Origin: Cellvibrio sp. OA-2007
GTDB taxonomy: Bacteria > Pseudomonadota > Gammaproteobacteria > Pseudomonadales > Cellvibrionaceae
Assembly (NCBI RefSeq): GCF_000953825.1
Contig: NZ_BBUL01000088.1
Location: forward strand, 1-64,000
Direction of reading: 5' to 3'
Length of the DNA stretch: 64,000 bases
Below the pieces are notes generated by a model. It was not told the origin of the DNA. It saw only the letters and a list, made by a program, of their open reading frames with translations, and did no database searches. Positions 34,567 to 44,652 of the stretch are shown one piece after another. Numbering within the stretch: position 1 is the first letter of the stretch; every line of letters starts with the position of its first letter. The position numbers and the translations under genes are program-made.

Positions 34567-36234
34567 TCACGAAAATCGCACAAAATTTTTGTCCAACTCA
34601 TCATCACTAATATGTACTTTTTTAGCTGCCCCGGACTTGGGCTTATTTTCCGGTGGCAGATTCTTTTTCGCAGACGCTTTGAATGATGTGCTTTTACTGA
34701 GCCCATCCAATTTGAAGTAGGTCATGGACTCTTGTAAGCGAATCGCTTGCGCACTCATTTCTTCCGAAGTAGAACTCAACTCTTCTGATGCGGCTGCGTT
34801 TTGCTGCATGGTCTGACTTACCTGACCAATAGCTCCATTTATTTGGGCTACACCAGCGTTCTGCTCAGACGAGGCAGCGGCAATTTCCTGCACCAAATCA
34901 GCCGTTTTGCGAATAGCGGGCACCATGTCTTTGAGCATAGTTCCGGCCGTTTCTGCCCGCTTAACTGTATCCAATGCCAGTGTGCCAATCTCTTGCGCGG
35001 CCACCTGACTACGCTCCGCTAATTTGCGCACTTCCGACGCGACTACGGCAAAACCACGGCCGTGTTCACCAGCGCGCCCAGCTTCGATTGCCGCATTCAA
35101 CGCGAGCAAATTGGTTTGATAGGCGATGTCATCAATCACACTGATGCGCTCGGCAATCTTTTGCATTGCCTCAACGGTGCCCATTACCGCTTCACCACCG
35201 GTTGCAGCATCGCGCGCAGCTTTTTGAGCCATACCATCGGTAATTTTTGCGTTCTCACTGTTTTGTGAGATAGAGGCTGACATCTCTTCCATAGACGCAG
35301 AGGTTTCTTCCACGCTCGCCGCTTGCACTGACGCGCCTTTTGCCAATGATTGTGCTGTGGCATTTACCTCTTCGGAGGCAGATGAGAGTGCATCTGCAGA
35401 ACTACGTACATCGCCGATAATTTCCGCCAACTGCTTGCTCATATTGGCAACACTGGCAAGCAGTGAGCTGTTATCACCCGGTTTTAGTTGTATATCAATA
35501 TTGAGGTGACCATCGGCGACCTGCGACACCACGCTGGCGGTATAAGCAGGCTCACCACCCAAAACCTTGAACATATCGCGAAAAATGAGCGTCATCACTG
35601 CAATAATAATTGCCGAAGCCACCAAACAAATAATCAACAACAAACGCACAGTATTGCTGTAAATCTGCTCAGTTTTAGCATCTGAATCTTTTAAGAATTG
35701 CTCAAAATCTGCCAGTGTTTTAGTGGCAAGCTCTTCCATTTGTCTACTGGTTTCGCGATCCATACCGCTAACTGCTCTATCAACTAACTTACCTGTTTCA
35801 GGATTTTCCTGATCAAATTTTTGCAGCGCCTCACGATAGCGCCCACCCAATTCAGCATGCTCTTTTTGCAATGCAACAATTGCAGCTACCGATTCTTGAT
35901 CATCCTTTTGCAGCGCCATCGCACTGGCTAGAAGCCCCTGCACGGCCTTTTCTTCCTTATTAAATCCTTCTGCATATTTTAAGAACATATCCGGATCATT
36001 GCCACGCAATAGAATATTCTTCCACTCTTGCACTTGGGTTTTAAACCCAATAGCTGCACGTTCAATTTCCGCTAAAAAATCGGCTCTTAACTGAACGCTT
36101 GCTGAGGTTTCATCAACCACCTTGTTGTAAGAACTGATTTGCAAATATGCCGTGAGCCCTAAAGTAGATAGCCCCAGTACAATCAAAATACTAAGCACCA
36201 TAATTTTAAATTTTAACGTGAGATTGCTAAACAT
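34567..36234 (-). CDS. Methyl-accepting chemotaxis protein, four-helix-bundle sensor
   Basis: 555 residues. The first membrane helix is at about 11-31. A helical periplasmic domain covers about 32-195 and has no PAS/Cache features, so it is probably of the 4HB/HBM type. The second helix is at about 196-216 ([21 protein letters not shown]). A HAMP follows, then the cytoplasmic signalling coiled coil with the hairpin tip [33 protein letters not shown]. Likely methylation helices carry [15 protein letters not shown] and [15 protein letters not shown]. The C-terminus lacks a CheR-docking pentapeptide. It lies inside the che operon and so is a likely dedicated receptor. Confidence 0.94.
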   Translation of the reverse strand: MFSNLTLKFKIMVLSILIVLGLSTLGLTAYLQISSYNKVVDETSASVQLRADFLAEIERAAIGFKTQVQEWKNILLRGNDPDMFLKYAEGFNKEEKAVQGLLASAMALQKDDQESVAAIVALQKEHAELGGRYREALQKFDQENPETGKLVDRAVSGMDRETSRQMEELATKTLADFEQFLKDSDAKTEQIYSNTVRLLLIICLVASAIIIAVMTLIFRDMFKVLGGEPAYTASVVSQVADGHLNIDIQLKPGDNSSLLASVANMSKQLAEIIGDVRSSADALSSASEEVNATAQSLAKGASVQAASVEETSASMEEMSASISQNSENAKITDGMAQKAARDAATGGEAVMGTVEAMQKIAERISVIDDIAYQTNLLALNAAIEAGRAGEHGRGFAVVASEVRKLAERSQVAAQEIGTLALDTVKRAETAGTMLKDMVPAIRKTADLVQEIAAASSEQNAGVAQINGAIGQVSQTMQQNAAASEELSSTSEEMSAQAIRLQESMTYFKLDGLSKSTSFKASAKKNLPPENKPKSGAAKKVHISDDELDKNFVRFS

Positions 36235-36274
36235 GATTACTCCCTCAAAACCGCTGAGTTATTGGTATGTAAAA

Positions 36275-36784
36275 TTATTGCAGCTGCGCTTCAACCAAGT
36301 GCGCCAGCTCGCGGATGGAAAGAGCGCTATTAGCATCTAACAGCACGACGAACTCATCATCGCGCTTGGCGATCCCCTGAATAAAATCAGCGCGAATATT
36401 GGCTCCAAATGAAGGGGCATCCTCAATATTGTCATCATTCATATCAATTACTTCACTGACCGAATCTGCCAGCAAACCCAACACATGATTCTGTTCACTG
36501 TTCTGTAACTCAACCACAATGATGCAAGTTCGTTTTTGTACTTCGATAGGTTTGCGCCCCAGCCGCACCGCCAAATCAATCACCGGCACCACTTCACCGC
36601 GCAGATTGATCACACCGCGAAGAAAATTAGGCATCAGTGGCACTTCAGTAATGCCGCTGTACTCAATAATCTCCCGCGTTTGCGACAATTCCAAACCATA
36701 GTTTTCATTGCCAATTCGAAACGTCAGGTATTGTTTGATCACCTCTACTGACTGAGCCTTTTTTTGTCTGCTGGGCTGATTCAT
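36275..36784 (-). CDS. cheW: Chemotaxis coupling protein CheW
   Basis: 169 residues, a single CheW SH3-like double barrel. Conserved features include YLTFRIGNENYGLELSQTREII, the NLRGEVVPVIDLAVRLG core and the C-terminal VVLLDAN strand. It links receptors to CheA in the core signalling array. Its start overlaps the cheA stop by 4 bases. An N-terminal Gln/Lys-rich stretch of about 20 residues extends it slightly. Confidence 0.93.
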   Translation of the reverse strand: MNQPSRQKKAQSVEVIKQYLTFRIGNENYGLELSQTREIIEYSGITEVPLMPNFLRGVINLRGEVVPVIDLAVRLGRKPIEVQKRTCIIVVELQNSEQNHVLGLLADSVSEVIDMNDDNIEDAPSFGANIRADFIQGIAKRDDEFVVLLDANSALSIRELAHLVEAQLQ

Positions 36785-38982
36785 TGTTCCTGCTCCTGCG
36801 CGCTCACTGAAAAAGCGTTGTTGCGTAAATGTTCACGATTAATAGCAAAGCCAATCAATTGCTGGACATCGAGGATGAGTGACACTGCCCCTGTACCTAA
36901 CAGACTGGAACCACCAATGCCTTTGAGCGCCTGAAATATAGGCCCCATAGGTTTTACTACGGTTTGAATCTCGCCATGCAGCTCATCTACCACTATGCCT
37001 GCACGCTTCTCGCCAAATTGCACCACCACAATTTTTTCACGGCTGTGATCTTTGGGTTCCAGTGAAAAAATTTCCCGCAAGCGAATGTAAGGCACCTGTT
37101 CACCGCGCAGATTCACACAGTTCTGACCTTGCACATGCATCAGCGAATTTAAATCTACACATTCGAGAATGGTGTTTTGCGGCACAATAAAATCGATGTG
37201 GCCAGCAGTAACATGAAAGCCATCGATAATCGCCAGCGTCAAGGGCAAGCGAATACTGAAGCTGGTGCCAACGCCAACTTCACTTTCTATTTCAATGCCG
37301 CCCTGCAACTCTTCAATATTGCGCTTTACAACATCCATCCCCACCCCGCGCCCGGACAAATTAGTAACCTGTTCCGCAGTAGATAAACCCGGGTGGAAAA
37401 TTAATTGAAACAGCTCCTGACGCGTAAGATGCTCACCCTCTTCAAGAATGCCGTTGGCAATCGCTTTTTTTCGAATGCGCTCAATATCCAAACCGCCGCC
37501 ATCATCATGAATGCCTATCACTATGTTGCCCGCATCGTGGCGTGCGGTCAGCTTGATGGTGCCAGAACTGGATTTGCCTCGCTCCTGACGTACCGCTATA
37601 GCTTCAATACCGTGATCCATGGCGTTGCGTACAATATGCATCAGTGGATCATTTAACTTTTCCACCATTGAGCGATCAAGTTCGGTTTCAGCACCTTCAA
37701 TTTCCAATTCAATTTCTTTGCCGATTGATTTTGCGGTATCGCGCACGACACGCTTGAACTTTTGAAACGTATCGCCAATGGGAACCATGCGCAATGTAAG
37801 TGCTGCATCGCGGATTGCCTCGGTAAAATTCCCCATTGAAGTTACCGCTTCAATTAGCGTGGGATTGCCCATTTTGGAGGACAGCAAATCGACCCGTTGG
37901 CGATTGATAACCAACTCGCCAATCAGATTAATCAGAATATCCAAGCGCTCTGCATCAACGCGGATAAAACGATTTTCGCCGCTGGTTTTTTTCTCGCTGA
38001 CTTTCTTTTGTTTATCGAGTGCGGCATTAACAATTTCCGCTGGAACCGACTGCTCCTCGATTAAAATATTACCCAGCATTCCCACTGCGCCACTGCTTTT
38101 CGCCTGACTTTTTTGTGTTGCTAATGCCGCTTCCAGCTCTTGAAAAGTGATCGCGTGACTTTTTACTAAAATTTCCCCCAAGCGCTGGGTGTTTTCAGGT
38201 AGGGATTTAATTAAATTGACATAGGCCTCGATATTACTTCGCGGCGGAATAATCTTTAACTCTGACTCTTCTCGCACGAACATGAAAGCGTCTTCGATTT
38301 GCTGCTGAGAGGCATTACTTATGAGAGTTATTTCAAAACCGAGATACAATTGCTCAGGGTCATAATCATCGAACGCGGGCAGATGCTCGGTAATTGTGGT
38401 GATATGGCTAATCTCGCCCAATGTGCGTAGATAACGCAAAATCGACAAAGGATCCATGCCATTGCGCAGCAAATCCGGGCCGAAGCGAACGGAGATATGC
38501 CAAGCTTCGTGATTGGTTTCCACATCACTGTTGCTTGCATGTGTGGTTGCAACGCTCGCGGCTGGTACATTTGCCGCAACTTGTTGTGGTGCTGCTTCCA
38601 ACCAAGGCTGTAATGAATCGAGCAATGCCTTGCCTTGCGCAAGGCACGCTGCATCGTTTTCTTGCTCCTGCCGCGCATTTTCTACCAGCACAGCAATGTG
38701 GTCGCGGCAAGGTAGAAAAATACTTAATAGATCACTGCTGATAACAATTTTTTCGTCGCGCGCGCGATCCAACACGTTTTCAACAATATGGGTAAAACTG
38801 ACAATATCATTGAGCCCGAACAAACCCGCCGAGCCTTTAATCGTATGCGCTGCACGAAAAATTTCGTTGATGGTCTCCATATCTGTATCGCCCTCATCCA
38901 TGCGCAGCAGTGCTGCCTCCATAGAGTTGAGAAAATCTTCCGCCTCTGCGAAGAATGTCTGCAAAGCACCGTCGAGGTTCAT
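36781..38982 (-). CDS. cheA: Chemotaxis histidine kinase CheA
   Basis: 733 residues. The P1 Hpt domain carries phospho-acceptor His46 in AHTIKGSAGLFG. A regulator-binding-like domain lies at about 165-255. An unusual pair of short repeats at about 265-325 (LGEILVKSHAITFQELEAALATQ and LGNILIEEQSVPAEIVNAALDKQ) resembles the MshEN/GspE N-terminal motif. Then come P3 dimerisation, P4 ATPase with HIVRNAMDHGIE, DDGGGLD and GRGVGMDVV, and P5 CheW-like. It phosphorylates CheY, CheB and possibly the REC-EAL protein. Confidence 0.95.
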   Translation of the reverse strand: MNLDGALQTFFAEAEDFLNSMEAALLRMDEGDTDMETINEIFRAAHTIKGSAGLFGLNDIVSFTHIVENVLDRARDEKIVISSDLLSIFLPCRDHIAVLVENARQEQENDAACLAQGKALLDSLQPWLEAAPQQVAANVPAASVATTHASNSDVETNHEAWHISVRFGPDLLRNGMDPLSILRYLRTLGEISHITTITEHLPAFDDYDPEQLYLGFEITLISNASQQQIEDAFMFVREESELKIIPPRSNIEAYVNLIKSLPENTQRLGEILVKSHAITFQELEAALATQKSQAKSSGAVGMLGNILIEEQSVPAEIVNAALDKQKKVSEKKTSGENRFIRVDAERLDILINLIGELVINRQRVDLLSSKMGNPTLIEAVTSMGNFTEAIRDAALTLRMVPIGDTFQKFKRVVRDTAKSIGKEIELEIEGAETELDRSMVEKLNDPLMHIVRNAMDHGIEAIAVRQERGKSSSGTIKLTARHDAGNIVIGIHDDGGGLDIERIRKKAIANGILEEGEHLTRQELFQLIFHPGLSTAEQVTNLSGRGVGMDVVKRNIEELQGGIEIESEVGVGTSFSIRLPLTLAIIDGFHVTAGHIDFIVPQNTILECVDLNSLMHVQGQNCVNLRGEQVPYIRLREIFSLEPKDHSREKIVVVQFGEKRAGIVVDELHGEIQTVVKPMGPIFQALKGIGGSSLLGTGAVSLILDVQQLIGFAINREHLRNNAFSVSAQEQEQ

Positions 38983-38994
38983 GGTGTAGTTCCT

Positions 38995-39300
38995 TTATGA
39001 TTCGATTGCAAATTGCGTGTTTACATCCAGCGCAGTCAGTACACTTTCTACCGACTCATTACTTTTGCTGATAAACAATGGTCTACGCACAGAAGAAAAA
39101 AACTTTTTCGCAAACAGCAGCAGCTGCACACCCGCCGTGTCTATCTCACCCACCGAGGACAAATCAAACGCAACCCTGTCTGCCAACTTTTCGTAATCGG
39201 CAAACAATTCATCTTTAATCTGTGCAACGTAATAAATAGTAAGGTCGCCCTCAAAGATCAGTGTCGAGGTATCCTTGCTCTTTTTTCGCGAAATATTCAT
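38995..39300 (-). CDS. STAS-domain protein
   Basis: 101 residues, one STAS domain (anti-sigma-factor-antagonist-like). The phosphorylation or switch loop reads GEIDTAGVQLLLFA, with Thr in place of the Ser of SpoIIAA. It lies 12 bases upstream of cheA and downstream of cheY, as in several proteobacterial che operons where a STAS protein tunes signalling. Partners are unknown. Confidence 0.85.
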   Translation of the reverse strand: MNISRKKSKDTSTLIFEGDLTIYYVAQIKDELFADYEKLADRVAFDLSSVGEIDTAGVQLLLFAKKFFSSVRRPLFISKSNESVESVLTALDVNTQFAIES

Positions 39301-39328
39301 GGCCGTTTCCTATTAGAGATAACACCGG

Positions 39329-39691
39329 TCAGATCAGCATCGAAACCGCTTGCAACATTTGTTCAGGGCGGAAAGGTTTTACAATCCAGGCTTTGGCACC
39401 TGCCGCCTGGCCTTCGCGTTTTTTATCTTCCGCACCTTCTGTGGTGAGCATGATCACCGGCGTAAATTTATAATTGGCTTTGGTTTTCATTTCTTTCAAA
39501 AAGGTAATGCCATCCATATTCGGCATATTCACATCGGAAATGACCAAATTGATTTTTTGCCCATCCAGTTTAGTTAGTGCATCTTTTCCGTCGCTCGCCT
39601 CCACAACAGTGTAACCAGCGCCGCGCAGGGCAATTCCTACCACCTGCCTTACACTGGCAGAGTCATCAACTACGAGAATTACTTTGGACAT
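39329..39691 (-). CDS. cheY: Chemotaxis response regulator CheY
   Basis: 120 residues, a single receiver. The acidic pair VVDDS, acceptor Asp53 in VISDVNMPNMDG, Thr in MLTTEGAE and Lys in IVKPFRPEQM are all present. Phospho-CheY binds the flagellar switch, or a pilus motor in some systems. Flagellar genes are not in this window, so the output is inferred. It lies 9 bases after the receptor gene. Confidence 0.94.
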   Translation of the reverse strand: MSKVILVVDDSASVRQVVGIALRGAGYTVVEASDGKDALTKLDGQKINLVISDVNMPNMDGITFLKEMKTKANYKFTPVIMLTTEGAEDKKREGQAAGAKAWIVKPFRPEQMLQAVSMLI

Positions 39692-39700
39692 TCACTACTC

Positions 39701-40960
39701 CTAAAAGAACGTTATTTCTGAATTATTGGCGCCTTTGGATTGTGCGGAACCGCTACCGCGATGCACATCAACCTGTTCTAAAGTGGTGTAGGTTTTTTGC
39801 AGCGAGCGCAACCATTGACCAGTGTCGATTGCAATCACCGGTTCGCCATGACGCAGACGAGTCTCCTGATCGGCGATAGCGCCTACCAGTTTTTCCATAT
39901 CATCAATCACATGGCCTAAAATTTGACTGACACGATCCTGAAATTGCAAATTTACCAAGACCTCTTCCACACTGGCTTGCACTGCCGCGCTTTCGTGCTC
40001 TAACACTTGCGCCGATTGCAAAATGCTTTCACTGGAATGCTGAAACTGCTCAAGCACCTGCGCGATTGAGGATTCAGATTTCACCAAGCGCGAGTTATCT
40101 TCAGCGGCATATTCGGCAGTTCGATCAAGTGTGGTTTGCAGGGTGGAGTTAACTTGTTCAATACGGCGACCAATACGCGCACCGGTTTCACCCGAACGCG
40201 TGGACAGAGTGCGAACCTCATCGGCTACCACGGCAAATCCACGTCCATATTCGCCAGCCCGCGCAGCTTCAATCGCTGCATTGAGCGCAAGCAAATTGGT
40301 TTGAGATGCTATGCCGGCAACCTCTGCACTCATGCCACTTAATTCCACGGTAATTTTGGAGAGACCGGAAATCTCCGAGAGCAATTCATCGCGCTGCTCA
40401 ATCGCTTGGCGCAAGGTATGGGTGATTTGACCTAATTCATCGTTGGCAAAATGAATCACTCCACTCAAACCAGTATCGCCTTTCATATTGATCGCTGTGG
40501 TAGATGAACTTGCCACTGCCGCCTGTAGGCGCTGGTGAATATCAGAGAAACGCCCCACCAATTCAGTGATGCTATTTTCTAACTGGTGGCGCGCCAATTC
40601 AGTTTGGCGCTGCCATAGCGGTAAGATTTCTTTTAGTAGATGCTGATAATTTTCCAATAGTGGGCGATACATTTGCGCGAGCTGCTGCCCACCTTGCGCT
40701 TGCGCCAACGAACTTTGCATTTCATCTTCGCGCTTGGAGGCTTGTATCACTTGCGACACAGCAATCCCGGCGGCAGCCAGCACAAGCAATACCAACAAGG
40801 CTTTCCAAAACATCGCGAACGAGGCGAGAAAAACGAGCAACAACCCTAACACTCCCAGAACCGCGATTGCCCCCAGCACTAGCAAGTGAGATGAGCCGCG
40901 CTGAGTGTCTGAAAATGAATTAAAACTGGGAGACTTCCCATTTGGATAACTGGTATTCAT
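39701..40960 (-). CDS. Methyl-accepting chemotaxis protein without periplasmic sensor
   Basis: 419 residues. Two closely spaced membrane helices (about 26-50 and 52-70) leave almost no periplasmic loop. A cytoplasmic helical region follows, then the signalling tip [35 protein letters not shown]. With no external sensor it may sense the membrane, the proton motive force or internal signals. It is the first gene of the che operon, 80-odd bases after a strong sigma-70 promoter. Confidence 0.9.
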   Translation of the reverse strand: MNTSYPNGKSPSFNSFSDTQRGSSHLLVLGAIAVLGVLGLLLVFLASFAMFWKALLVLLVLAAAGIAVSQVIQASKREDEMQSSLAQAQGGQQLAQMYRPLLENYQHLLKEILPLWQRQTELARHQLENSITELVGRFSDIHQRLQAAVASSSTTAINMKGDTGLSGVIHFANDELGQITHTLRQAIEQRDELLSEISGLSKITVELSGMSAEVAGIASQTNLLALNAAIEAARAGEYGRGFAVVADEVRTLSTRSGETGARIGRRIEQVNSTLQTTLDRTAEYAAEDNSRLVKSESSIAQVLEQFQHSSESILQSAQVLEHESAAVQASVEEVLVNLQFQDRVSQILGHVIDDMEKLVGAIADQETRLRHGEPVIAIDTGQWLRSLQKTYTTLEQVDVHRGSGSAQSKGANNSEITFF

Positions 40961-41046
40961 TGGTAGAGTCCATCAAATTCAATCGCAAGATGCAGAGTAG
41001 TGTTCGTTGTTATTGCTGCACACGTTGCTGCTATGTAGGTTAACTA

Positions 41047-41075
41047 GGTATAGACGGGGTTTATATGGGTGTCAA
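41047..41075 (-). promoter_or_regulatory. Sigma-70 promoter of the chemotaxis operon
   Basis: On the minus strand TTGACA (41070-41075) and TATACC (41047-41052) are separated by exactly 17 bases. The -35 is a perfect match and the -10 matches 4 of 6. The expected start is near 41040, about 80 bases before the first receptor gene. Confidence 0.7.
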
Positions 41076-41153
41076 AACGGCACGCCTGAGTGAATCTACT
41101 CAGACAGAGGTATGTGAAAGGGGGATACTACATTTAACAATAGACGCAATAAA

Positions 41154-41191
41154 AAAACGGCGCACCGGAAACTTATCCGATGCGCCGTTTT
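41154..41191. terminator. Rho-independent terminator after ppc
   Basis: An 11-bp outer stem, AAAACGGCGCA / TGCGCCGTTTT, encloses a second short stem (CGGA/TCCG). T-rich sequence follows on the minus strand. It ends ppc transcription and insulates the downstream che promoter. Confidence 0.88.
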
Positions 41192-41256
41192 AAACCATTG
41201 AAATTTATGGCATGGCCAACTCCTGAGTTACCGGTGCTGGCCCAAAAGAGAGGCAA

Positions 41257-43875
41257 TCAACCCGTATTACGCATACCTGCTGCAATACCTGCCATAGTAA
41301 CTTTGAGCGCGCGCTCGAGGTCGGGGCTAATGGTTTCACTGCTGCGATAGCGCTTGAGCAATTCCGCCTGCAGGTAGTTGAGCGGGTCAACGTAGGGCTT
41401 ACGTACTTCCAGCGACTGGCGCAGCATAGGCTCATCGGCAAGCAGCACATCTTGCTTTTTCAATTGGTTGATCAAGCCCTCAAGCGCTTGCAGATCCCCG
41501 CGCAACTCCTGACCCAAACCGCGATACTCCACCGGCACCAACTGCTGTTCGTAATAGGTGCAGATAGGGCCATCGGCTTTACCGATTACCATCTCCAACA
41601 GATCGAGGAAACTGGAGAAAAACGGCCAGTTGCTTACCATATCTTGCAACAATTCAGGGTCATTTTTTAATGCATATTCAAACGCTTGGCGAGTACCCAA
41701 CCAGGCGGGCAAATTCAGGCGCACTTGCGTCCAGGCAAAGACCCAGGGAATTGCGCGCAAACTCTCTACCCCACCGGTCGATTTGCGCTTGGCCGGACGA
41801 CTGCCCAGCGCCAACAAACTCAATTCCTGCTCTGGCGTAAGATTGCGGAAATAAGGTACGAAGTCTTTATGGCCGCGAACTACTGCGCGATAGGCTTCCA
41901 AACTGGCAGTGCCCATGCGTTCGATCAGATCGCGCCATTCTGCTTTGGGCGCTGCGTTAGGCGCCATAGTCGCGCGCAAAGTGGCCACTACATAAGAAGA
42001 CAAACTGCTAAAGGCAACCCGTGGCAGACCAAACTTGTAGCGAATCATCTCGCCCTGCTCAGTCACCCGGATACGGCCCTTGACCGAACCCGGCGGCTGG
42101 GATGCCATGGCTTTCTCTACCGGGCCGCCGCCGCGCCCAACAGTGCCGCCACGGCCGTGGAACAGCACCAGCGATACATCGAACTTATCGGCCAATGCCA
42201 CCAGTTTTTCCTGTGCCTTGTATTGCGCCCAGGTTGCGGCCAGTTTGCCTGCGTCTTTAGCCGAGTCGGAATAACCAATCATGACGGTTTGTTGATTTGC
42301 GGAATACTGCTGATACCACTCCAGATTCCACAAACGCTCCATCACAATCGGCGCGCGATCAAGGTCATCCAGCGTTTCAAACAGCGGCACAATCGGCATG
42401 TTCCAGGTCATGCCACACTCTTTCAACAAGAGCGCTACAGCCAGTACATCGGATGGCTGCTGTGCCATGGAGATCACATAGTGCGAGAGAATTTCACGGG
42501 GTTCTTGTGCCACCACACGGCAAGTCGCCAATACTTCTGCTGTCTCGTCACTCATCGGCCAGCTAATCGGCAACAGCGGGCGCTTGCTATTGAGTGATTC
42601 CAGCAAGAACGCCTGACGCTCTTCTTCTGCCCATTCGCGATAATTGCCCAAGCCCAAGTATTGCACCAACTCATCAATCGCTTGCACATGGCGGTCGCCA
42701 TCCTGACGGATATCGAGCGGCACCAAATTAATACCAAAGCAGTGAATACGGCGAATCGTATCGACCAATGGACCATTGGCGATATGGGGCAGACCCACTT
42801 CATGCAGCGAGCGGAAGCAGAGCATCAACGGCGACAATAAATCTTCACGGCTGGTGATCAGATCGGCCGGTACTTCTACCGAGCGCCCCTGCAAGCGCGC
42901 TTCGGCCCACTCCAGGGTGGATTGAATACGGCGACGCAAATCAAACATCACATCGCGATAAGGGGTAGTACTCTCAGGGTACAAAGCGCGCAGTTCGTCG
43001 CTCGCCTCGATCATACTCAGGTCACCACCCAAGCTGTATACATCGCGCGAGTAGAGCTCGGCTGCCATCCAGCGGCCCAACAGCAATACTTCGCGGGTAA
43101 TTTTGTGGGTTACATTGGGGTTGCCGTCGCGGTCACCGCCCATCCACGAATAAAACTTAACCGGGCGGATATCCACCGGCAGGGACTCGCCCAAATGGCG
43201 TGTGCACATGCGATCCAAGTGGCGGATAAAATCTGGCACCGCCTGCCAGAGGCTGTTTTCGATCACGGCAAAGCCCCATTTGGCTTCATCTACAGCTGTC
43301 GGGCGAGTGGTACGGATTTCATCGGTAGCCCAGATCTCTTCGACCAAACGGTGTAGACGACCACGCAATTTGTCCTGCTCAAATGCCAGCAGGCTGCCAT
43401 TTTGACGGTCGGCCAAGGTATCAACAATTTGATCGTACTTGCGGATCAGGGTGCGGCGAGTTACTTCGGTGGGGTGCGCGGTGAGAACGAGTTCAATACG
43501 CAGCTTATTAATAATTTGTGCGAGTGCATCTTTTTTGCCGTGAAGACCGGCAAACTCTTGAATCATAGTTTGCAGGCTGTCATCGCGCTCGGCTTCGGCG
43601 CTGGAAAAATACTCTTGGTCGGCGATGTTCGCCAGATTCAGAAATTGATTAAACGCCCGCACGATCGGCAGAATATCCTGATCATCCAAGCTGCTTAACA
43701 TAGCAACCAGAGGCGCAGAATCACCATTTTCAGCTTTAGTAATGGCTTTCCCTAATTGGCGAATACCTTCTACCTTGGTAAACAGTTCAACACCTTCATG
43801 GGCATGAATTGTCTCCCCTAATAGTTCCCCAAGTAGGCGGACATTTTCGCGCAGGGTTTCAGGTAGCTTTAACAT
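41257..43875 (-). CDS. ppc: Phosphoenolpyruvate carboxylase
   Basis: 872 residues, full length. It fixes bicarbonate on PEP to make oxaloacetate, the main anaplerotic step. The conserved blocks are present: VLTAHPTEVTRRTL with catalytic His, GGDRDGNPNVT, MIGYSDSAKDAG, LFHGRGGTVGRGGGP and QGEMIRYKFG, ending in the standard MRNTG. GGAG lies 11 bases before the ATG. It is a stand-alone gene with a terminator behind it. Confidence 0.97.
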   Translation of the reverse strand: MLKLPETLRENVRLLGELLGETIHAHEGVELFTKVEGIRQLGKAITKAENGDSAPLVAMLSSLDDQDILPIVRAFNQFLNLANIADQEYFSSAEAERDDSLQTMIQEFAGLHGKKDALAQIINKLRIELVLTAHPTEVTRRTLIRKYDQIVDTLADRQNGSLLAFEQDKLRGRLHRLVEEIWATDEIRTTRPTAVDEAKWGFAVIENSLWQAVPDFIRHLDRMCTRHLGESLPVDIRPVKFYSWMGGDRDGNPNVTHKITREVLLLGRWMAAELYSRDVYSLGGDLSMIEASDELRALYPESTTPYRDVMFDLRRRIQSTLEWAEARLQGRSVEVPADLITSREDLLSPLMLCFRSLHEVGLPHIANGPLVDTIRRIHCFGINLVPLDIRQDGDRHVQAIDELVQYLGLGNYREWAEEERQAFLLESLNSKRPLLPISWPMSDETAEVLATCRVVAQEPREILSHYVISMAQQPSDVLAVALLLKECGMTWNMPIVPLFETLDDLDRAPIVMERLWNLEWYQQYSANQQTVMIGYSDSAKDAGKLAATWAQYKAQEKLVALADKFDVSLVLFHGRGGTVGRGGGPVEKAMASQPPGSVKGRIRVTEQGEMIRYKFGLPRVAFSSLSSYVVATLRATMAPNAAPKAEWRDLIERMGTASLEAYRAVVRGHKDFVPYFRNLTPEQELSLLALGSRPAKRKSTGGVESLRAIPWVFAWTQVRLNLPAWLGTRQAFEYALKNDPELLQDMVSNWPFFSSFLDLLEMVIGKADGPICTYYEQQLVPVEYRGLGQELRGDLQALEGLINQLKKQDVLLADEPMLRQSLEVRKPYVDPLNYLQAELLKRYRSSETISPDLERALKVTMAGIAAGMRNTG

Positions 43876-44646
43876 GGAGTTTCTCCAACAAATCGAGGAT
43901 TAAAAACGCATTAACGAATCATCAAAACGGCAGGCATTCTACGCCATCCCTCCGAATGAGGGTAAATACTGACGACAGGAATAGCCGGATTATTGATAAA
44001 AATTCGCTAAGTGAATGATTCAGCGCTTCCCGGCGGGCGCGCAGATTACAAAGGTGCACAGCCTGTTGCAAGCGCACCAAAGCTGACCACTGAATTAAAA
44101 CTAAGAATAAACGGTAAATTAACACGGCTGACCAGCTTCGCATGCCCCGCTCACACCCTCAAGCATTATCACAAACCTGCCATTGATCATTCAGCTAGAT
44201 GTAACACGCTGAGCAAAGACTGTGCCTATCACCGAGCGCATCGCGATTCTTGCGCTTATCCACAATAGCTGTGGATAACTCTGTGAGTGAACGCTTGGTA
44301 ATAGTTCTCAACCCCTGTTAGCGCTGATTCGCGCAACAGTGTTCAATTCGTGGGCGCTCCGTAAAAAACCTTCCTTGTTGTTGAATAATAGTCATTAAAC
44401 GCCATCCCTCGGCTTAATTGGCACCTCAGTTCCCCTTCGTACTTGTGCGCTTCATTTTGTCGTAAAGTCGAACGTAAAAACGCCACTTTGGCGAAAAGTC
44501 AAGCTAGCGTTTTGTTGCGAGGGCCGTAGACTCGATTTCCGGATAAAAATTGTACACATGAGCTGTGTGATTTTTTATTCGCTCAAAAACAGGCTTTTGT
44601 TTTTGAATAATTCCAACAATCCGACAGTCTTGATAAAAGATGGAGA
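43876..44646. other. Long non-coding region between ppc and the LPMO remnant
   Basis: About 770 bases with no convincing gene. Weak open frames on both strands have no family features and no good ribosome-binding sites. The notable element is the inverted DnaA-box pair at 44256-44278. The last 200 bases are likely promoter and leader of the ruined AA10 gene. Confidence 0.6.
44256..44278. promoter_or_regulatory. Inverted pair of perfect DnaA boxes
   Basis: TTATCCACA (44256-44264) and TGTGGATAA (44270-44278) form an inverted repeat with a 5-base spacer. Each matches the strict DnaA-box consensus TTAT(C/A)CACA. No dnaA, dnaN, rpmH or AT-rich unwinding region is near, so it is not an obvious chromosome origin. 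It could be a DnaA-titration or regulatory site. Confidence 0.6.
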
Positions 44647-44652
44647 GTGAAA

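Noticed and set aside
41686-42597. 303-codon open frame antisense to ppc
   Set aside because: It lies wholly opposite the conserved PEP carboxylase gene, has no family features, and its length follows from the codon pattern of the real gene.
44011-44268. 85-codon open frame in the region after ppc
   Set aside because: No family resemblance, no ribosome-binding site and atypical composition; the region is better called non-coding.
44256-44278. Chromosome replication origin
   Set aside because: Only two DnaA boxes, no AT-rich unwinding element and none of the usual neighbours (dnaA, dnaN, gidA, rpmH).
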